DNA of 46,519 bases from Alphaproteobacteria bacterium (GTDB lineage Bacteria > Pseudomonadota > Alphaproteobacteria > Caulobacterales > Aquidulcibacteraceae), in the NCBI GenBank assembly GCA_016124255.1, contig WGOB01000031.1:1-46519 (forward strand), written 5' to 3'. The notes below the pieces were generated by a model. The model was not told the origin of the DNA. It worked only from the letters and a program-made list of their open reading frames with translations, and did no database searches. The stretch's first letter is position 1; every line of letters starts with the position of its first letter. The position numbers and the translations under genes were made by a program. This document shows positions 42,395 through 46,519 of the stretch, one piece after another.

Positions 42395-43489
42395 ATGGCC
42401 GAACCGGCCCAAGACGAAACGGTTGACGCACAGGAAGCGTTTTCCGGAACTAAGCCCGTCGAAGAGCGCCATCGCATCGACGAAACCGCCTTGACCCGTT
42501 GGCTGGAGGCGAACGTCGAGGGCTTCGGGGGCCCACTCGAAGTGCGCCAGTTCAAGGGCGGCCAATCGAACCCGACCTACCAATTGGTGACGCTCGCGCG
42601 GAAATATGTCCTGCGCCGTAAGCCGCCGGGGAAATTGCTCCCCTCCGCGCACGCCGTCGACCGCGAGTTCAAGGTGATCTCGGCGCTCCATCCTACCGGC
42701 TTTCCGGTTGCGCGGCCCTATGGTCTGTGTACGGACGAAAGCGTCATCGGCACGATCTTCTACGTCATGGACAATGTGGAGGGCCGCATCCTGTGGGACG
42801 GCTCCCTGCCGGACTCCACGCCCGACGAACGACGCAGGATTTACGAAGCCAAGTGCAAGACGCTCGCGCAGCTGCACACCACCGACTATAAGGCCGTAGG
42901 CCTCGAGGATTTCGGCAAGGCCGGCTCTTATTTCGCCCGCCAGATCAGCCGCTGGACAAAGCAATACCAACTCTCCGAGACCATGACGATTCCGGAGATG
43001 AACAAGCTGATCGACTGGCTGCCCAAGACCATTCCGCCCGGCGAGACGACAACGATCGTGCACGGCGATTATCGCTTGGACAACATGGTGCTTCACCCGA
43101 CCGAACCGCGCGTCCTCGCCGTGCTCGACTGGGAGCTGTCCACGCTCGGCGATCCGCTGGGCGATTTCACCTATCATCTGATGAACTGGGTGATGGGCGC
43201 CAACCAGCGTTCCGGGCTCGCCGGCCTCGATTTGCCCGCAATGGGCATCCCGACGATGGACGAATACGTCGCCCTCTACTGCAAGCACACCGGCCGCGAC
43301 GGCATCGCCCACCTCGAGTGGTACTTCGCCTACAATATGTTCCGCCTCGCCGGCATCCTGCAGGGCATCGTCGGCCGCGTCCGTGACGGCACCGCAGCCA
43401 GCGCGCATGCTGAAGCCAACGCCGAGCGTGTCGTCCCGCTCGCGCAGGCGGCGTACGCATTTGCGCTGAAGGCCGGCATGCCGGCCTGA
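42395..43489 (+). CDS. Phosphotransferase family protein (APH/ACAD10-type)
   Basis: The 364-residue protein has the aminoglycoside phosphotransferase/choline kinase fold: catalytic loop HGDYRLDN (223-230) and metal-binding LDWE (244-247), with a lysine-containing YVLRRKPPGKLL in the N-lobe. It is closest in style to the domain found at the N-terminus of the eukaryotic acyl-CoA dehydrogenase ACAD10/ACAD11, where it phosphorylates hydroxyacyl-CoA before dehydration. In bacteria such genes often accompany acyl-CoA dehydrogenases, but none is in this window. GGAGGA sets ATG 42395. Antibiotic resistance is unlikely given this subgroup. A 12-base palindrome precedes the gene. Confidence 0.87.
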   Translation: MAEPAQDETVDAQEAFSGTKPVEERHRIDETALTRWLEANVEGFGGPLEVRQFKGGQSNPTYQLVTLARKYVLRRKPPGKLLPSAHAVDREFKVISALHPTGFPVARPYGLCTDESVIGTIFYVMDNVEGRILWDGSLPDSTPDERRRIYEAKCKTLAQLHTTDYKAVGLEDFGKAGSYFARQISRWTKQYQLSETMTIPEMNKLIDWLPKTIPPGETTTIVHGDYRLDNMVLHPTEPRVLAVLDWELSTLGDPLGDFTYHLMNWVMGANQRSGLAGLDLPAMGIPTMDEYVALYCKHTGRDGIAHLEWYFAYNMFRLAGILQGIVGRVRDGTAASAHAEANAERVVPLAQAAYAFALKAGMPA

Positions 43490-43502
43490 TCAGCGCTGCA
43501 CC

Positions 43503-43979
43503 ATGAACGAACGGCAGCGCGATCTTTTTCTGTGGCTGTGGAGCCGCAGGCGTGCGCGCGGGCGCATGGGGGCAGCCATCGTCGGCGCCCTGATCGGCCT
43601 CGCCGGCGGCCTTGTCTTCACCGTGCTGTTCTTCGGTCTGCCGGAAATGGCCGGCCAATCAGTCGGCGAACTCAACACCGACGAGATGAGCCCGTTCACC
43701 ATCGCCATCGCCAACCAGCTCGGTCCCCGCGGATTTGTCTTGCTGCTCGCGGGAGGGCTCTTCGGGCTCCTTGGCGCAGGCCTCGCATGGCGCGTCTACG
43801 GCATGCAGGAAGGGCAATACCAGGCCCTTCTCGCCCAAGGCGCGCGCGTGCCTGCGGCGCGCCCGCACCTGCGTTTCTCCGATCGCGCGCCCCTCTTCGC
43901 AGTGTTCGCGGTCGTCGCCGCCATCGCGATCTTCCTCATTGTCATGCTCGTGATCGAGTTCGGCCGCGGCGGGCTCTAG
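43503..43979 (+). CDS. Three-helix membrane protein, unknown
   Basis: The 158-residue protein has a basic N-terminus (WSRRRARGR), then hydrophobic helices at about 22-45, 76-97 and 128-152, and no recognised domain. The arrangement predicts the N-terminus in the cytoplasm and the C-terminus in the periplasm. It lies 13 bases after the phosphotransferase stop in the same orientation, so co-transcription is likely, although no functional link is evident. The Shine-Dalgarno is weak (no clear AGG before ATG 43503), which makes the start less certain than the frame. Confidence 0.75.
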   Translation: MNERQRDLFLWLWSRRRARGRMGAAIVGALIGLAGGLVFTVLFFGLPEMAGQSVGELNTDEMSPFTIAIANQLGPRGFVLLLAGGLFGLLGAGLAWRVYGMQEGQYQALLAQGARVPAARPHLRFSDRAPLFAVFAVVAAIAIFLIVMLVIEFGRGGL

Positions 43980-44083
43980 TCTCAAGGTTCGGGGCGAATT
44001 TCTGAATCGCCGCACGCGATTGACGCCGCCGCCCGGGCCGGGACAGAGTGCGCGCCAACGGAAGAAGTCCGCGAGGGGAAACG

Positions 44084-45385
44084 ATGATCCGCACACTGAC
44101 AGGCGCGCTGGCGGCGCTTTGGCTCGTGGCCGCGCCGGCGGCGCTGGCCCAGGACGGCGAAACCACGATCATTCACGCCGGGCGCCTGCTCGCCGATCCC
44201 GCGACCGGACAGGTCCTCACCGAACGCTCGATCCTCGTCAGCCCCGACGGCCGCATCGCCGGCGTCGAGGCAGGCTTCGTGACGCGCGACGGCGCCCGCG
44301 TGATCGATCTGCGCGATCGCTTCGTGCTGCCGGGGCTGATCGACAGCCACGTGCACCTGACGAGCGAACTCGGTCCCAATCAGATCATGGACGAAGTGAC
44401 CCTCACCGCATCGGACGCGGCGCTGCGCGGCGCCGAGAACGCACGCATCACGGTGATGGCTGGCTTCACCACGGTCGCCGACGTCGGCGCCGCAAACGAC
44501 GCGATCTTCGCCTTGCGGCGCGCGGTGGCGGAAGGCCGCGTGCCCGGACCTCGGATCCTCGCGTCCGGCTACGGGATCACGCCGGACGGCGGCCATGGCG
44601 ACGTGGCGGGTTTCTCCCCTGCGGTGAACGATGCGCTTCGCTCTCCGGGCGCGTGCTCGGGCGCGGACGCCTGCCGCCGCGCAGTGCGCCGCCAGATCCA
44701 GGCCGGCGCCGACCTGATCAAGATCACGGCGACAGGAGGCGTGCTCTCCAACACCGCCGCCGGCGTCGAGCAGCAATTCAGCGACGAAGAATTACGCGCC
44801 ATCGTAGACGCCGCGCACGCGATGGGACGCCGCGTCACCGCGCACGCCCATGGCGCCGGCGGCATCAACGCCGCCCTGCGCGCCGGCGTCGATTCCATCG
44901 AGCACGGCTCCTACACCGACGCAGAATCGCTCCGTCTCTTCCGCGCCACCGGCGCCTATCTCGTGCCGACGATCCTGGCGGGAGTCACAGTGGAGGAAAT
45001 GGCGAACGCTGGCGAAGTCCTGACCCCGGCGCAGGCTGACAAGGCCCGCGAAGTCGGCACCAGGATGCGCCAGTCGATCCGCAACGCGCGCCGCGCCGGC
45101 GTGCGCGTGGCGTTCGGCACCGATACCGGCGTCTCCCGCCACGGCCTAAACGCCCGCGAGTTCGAGTTTCTGGTCGAAGGCGGCTTCACCCCGACCGAAG
45201 CGATCCGGCTCGCCACCGTCGACGCCGCCGACCACCTCCAACTCACCGGCACGGCCGGGCGGATCGCGCCGGGCTATTCCGCCGACGTCATCGCCGTAGC
45301 CGGCGACCCGACCGCGGACGTCGGCGTGCTCATGGACATGCGCTTCGTGATGGCGCGCGGCGAGGTGCTCAGAGACCCGCAATAG
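44084..45385 (+). CDS. Exported amidohydrolase family protein
   Basis: This binuclear-metal hydrolase has 433 residues. A signal peptide (about 1-22, ending AAPAALAQ) predicts export. The amidohydrolase metal site is visible: HVH (89-91), a Lys at 213 in LIKITATGG that could be carbamylated, His254/His256 (HAHG), His274 and Asp347 (FGTDTG). The group contains imidazolonepropionase-like proteins and Xaa-Pro/Xaa-Arg dipeptidases; the substrate is probably a dipeptide or small amide, by inference. GAGGGGAA precedes ATG 44084 and excludes an upstream in-frame start. The gene could act together with the POT peptide transporter, but they are 13 kb apart. Confidence 0.9.
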   Translation: MIRTLTGALAALWLVAAPAALAQDGETTIIHAGRLLADPATGQVLTERSILVSPDGRIAGVEAGFVTRDGARVIDLRDRFVLPGLIDSHVHLTSELGPNQIMDEVTLTASDAALRGAENARITVMAGFTTVADVGAANDAIFALRRAVAEGRVPGPRILASGYGITPDGGHGDVAGFSPAVNDALRSPGACSGADACRRAVRRQIQAGADLIKITATGGVLSNTAAGVEQQFSDEELRAIVDAAHAMGRRVTAHAHGAGGINAALRAGVDSIEHGSYTDAESLRLFRATGAYLVPTILAGVTVEEMANAGEVLTPAQADKAREVGTRMRQSIRNARRAGVRVAFGTDTGVSRHGLNAREFEFLVEGGFTPTEAIRLATVDAADHLQLTGTAGRIAPGYSADVIAVAGDPTADVGVLMDMRFVMARGEVLRDPQ

Positions 45386-45424
45386 AAGCTTGCTCGGCAG
45401 CGCGGCGCGCCGCATGCAACGGCG

Positions 45425-46378
45425 ATGTTGACGATCCACGCCAGGGCCGCCGGCGCGCCTCTCACGGTTCGGCCCGAGGCCGCCCCCGCCGATCCCGAGT
45501 CGGTATGGATCGACCTCTACCAGCCGACAGCGCAGGAGGAAGAGCGTGTCGAGCAGGCGCTCGGCATCGATGCGCCGCTGCCGCATGAACGGGTCGGCGA
45601 AGAAGATTCCGCGCGCTTCTTCGAGGAGGACGGCGCTCTTTTCCTGACGGCGACATTGCTTGGGCGGCGCGAGGACGGCCCGTTCATTTCCGACGCTGTG
45701 ACCTTCATTCTCGCCAAAGGCAAGCTCGTCACCGTTCGTGAGATTCGCCCGCGCGCCTTCGATGTCGGCACCGGTCGGGCTTCGGCGCGCGTCGGCCAGG
45801 CTGACAGGGGCGCGGCGGTGCTGATGGCGTTGCTCGGCGGCACAGTCGAGCGGCTGGCGGATGTGATCGCGGAAACGCGCAAGCAGGCGCGCGATCTTTC
45901 CACTGAGATCCTCTCCGACGAGGACTCAACGCCGCAGCTGCGCGCAACGCTGCGGATGCTGGGCAGGCTCGGCGCCACGACGGCGCTGGTGCAGGAGAGC
46001 CTCGCGAGCCTGCAGCGCCTCGCGCTCTACGCCTCTCAGGTGTGCGAAAAGCATGGCTTGGCCGGGGGCGAACTCGACGCGCTGCAGCGCGACGTGACAG
46101 AACTCGCCCACAACGCAGGGACGCTGGAATCGCACCTTAACCTCCTCCAGGACGCGACCCTCGGCATGGTCGGCGCGACGCAGAGCGAGACCCTGAAGGC
46201 GCTCGCCCTCGCCACGATAGCGTTCGTCCCGCCGACGCTTGTGGCCTCCGTGTTCGGCATGAACTTCAAGCATATGACTTGGTTCGACGCCGCTTGGGGG
46301 CCATGGGCGGGCTTTGCACTGATGGTGGCGGCGCCAGTCGCTCTCTTTTTCCTCGCCCGCTGGCGCAGATGGTTCTGA
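45425..46378 (+). CDS. CorA family divalent-cation transporter
   Basis: CorA proteins are pentameric channels for Mg2+ (or, in the ZntB branch, Zn2+). The 317-residue product has a long cytoplasmic region with helices (about residues 60-255) and two C-terminal membrane segments. The signature GMN is at residues 278-280 in VFGMNFKHM. Many Mg2+ CorAs have MPEL after the second segment's loop; here the loop is FKHMTWFD, so the ion cannot be assigned. The first segment is TIAFVPPTLVASVFG, the second GFALMVAAPVALFFLA. It lies 39 bases after the amidohydrolase gene and has only a weak Shine-Dalgarno. Confidence 0.9.
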   Translation: MLTIHARAAGAPLTVRPEAAPADPESVWIDLYQPTAQEEERVEQALGIDAPLPHERVGEEDSARFFEEDGALFLTATLLGRREDGPFISDAVTFILAKGKLVTVREIRPRAFDVGTGRASARVGQADRGAAVLMALLGGTVERLADVIAETRKQARDLSTEILSDEDSTPQLRATLRMLGRLGATTALVQESLASLQRLALYASQVCEKHGLAGGELDALQRDVTELAHNAGTLESHLNLLQDATLGMVGATQSETLKALALATIAFVPPTLVASVFGMNFKHMTWFDAAWGPWAGFALMVAAPVALFFLARWRRWF

Positions 46379-46409
46379 GACGAGGCGCGGGACTTGCAGC
46401 GCGTGGGCG

Positions 46410-46519
46410 ATGGTCCGGACACTGAGCATCGCGGCGAGCTTAATCTTAACGGCGTGCGCGACTGTCGCGCCAAAGGTCGCTGTTCCCGCGGCGAGCGAAA
46501 CGGCGCTTGCGGTCGAGAC
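46410..46519 (+). CDS. Putative lipoprotein, 5' part only
   Basis: The window ends inside this frame. The visible 36 residues start MVRTLSIAASLILTAC, a basic start, hydrophobic core and a lipobox (LTAC) with the expected lipidated Cys16, followed by an Ala/Val-rich linker. The frame is open to the window end. No Shine-Dalgarno is obvious. The function is unknown. Confidence 0.6.
   Translation, partial: MVRTLSIAASLILTACATVAPKVAVPAASETALAVE

Overview
The window reads as a chromosomal segment of a GC-rich Gram-negative alphaproteobacterium, most likely near the Caulobacterales or Hyphomonadaceae. This placement is inference from gene content: DUF4170 and DUF2093 proteins, a DUF374-waaA-lpxK lipid A cluster, a plant-type glutamate-cysteine ligase, an ETF-beta lysine methyltransferase homologue, a phasin-like protein, an aa3-type cytochrome oxidase and a TonB-dependent receptor. 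I see no rRNA, tRNA, CRISPR array, insertion sequence or phage gene. Genes are densely packed, and many pairs overlap by 1 to 4 bases.

Layout. 1-1632: cytochrome c oxidase subunits I (cut by the window edge) and II, minus strand. 1844-3152: two secreted TPR paralogues in tandem. 3156-7579 (minus): lipid A operon DUF374 acyltransferase-waaA-lpxK-lpxL-DUF3291, with a dual-specificity phosphatase gene diverging from its promoter side. 8506-9457: a lipoprotein and a phasin-like gene. 9682-15332 (minus): pyruvate kinase, then an upstream operon pmbA/tldE-cysQ-DUF4170-msbA-like exporter. 15437-20909: alcohol dehydrogenase, MAPEG protein, a small membrane protein, VOC protein, METTL20-like methyltransferase, fatty acid desaturase, AlkA-like glycosylase and ubiA. 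21328-28848: ABC exporter, flavin monooxygenase with a long Pro/Ala tail, an oppositely oriented membrane protein whose own Pro/Ala tail overlaps it, rsmE, gshA and a GNAT protein. 28931-32395: a POT-family peptide transporter with an extra domain and an orphan VirD4/TraG-like ATPase. 32399-36719 (minus): AlkD-like protein, ArsR-SRPBCC pair with a palindromic operator, TonB-dependent receptor and a 25-residue Lys/Ala microprotein. 36796-40950 (minus): tldD, M23 peptidase, DUF2093 and xseA. 41057-46519 (plus): purD, a phosphotransferase, a membrane protein, an amidohydrolase, a CorA-like transporter and the start of a lipoprotein.

Functional themes. The strongest is outer-membrane lipid A assembly: Kdo transfer, 4'-kinase, late acyltransferases and an MsbA-like flippase lie in two nearby minus-strand operons. 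Both halves of the TldD/TldE protease are present but about 21 kb apart. Two alkylation-repair proteins, redox metabolism (gshA, alcohol dehydrogenase, flavin monooxygenase) and respiration fill much of the rest.

No complete new multi-gene system is evident. The best candidates for something undescribed are the tail-to-tail coding overlap at 25115-25335, the soluble orphan VirD4-like ATPase at 31001, and the Lys/Ala microprotein at 36642 with its own Shine-Dalgarno sequence and terminator.
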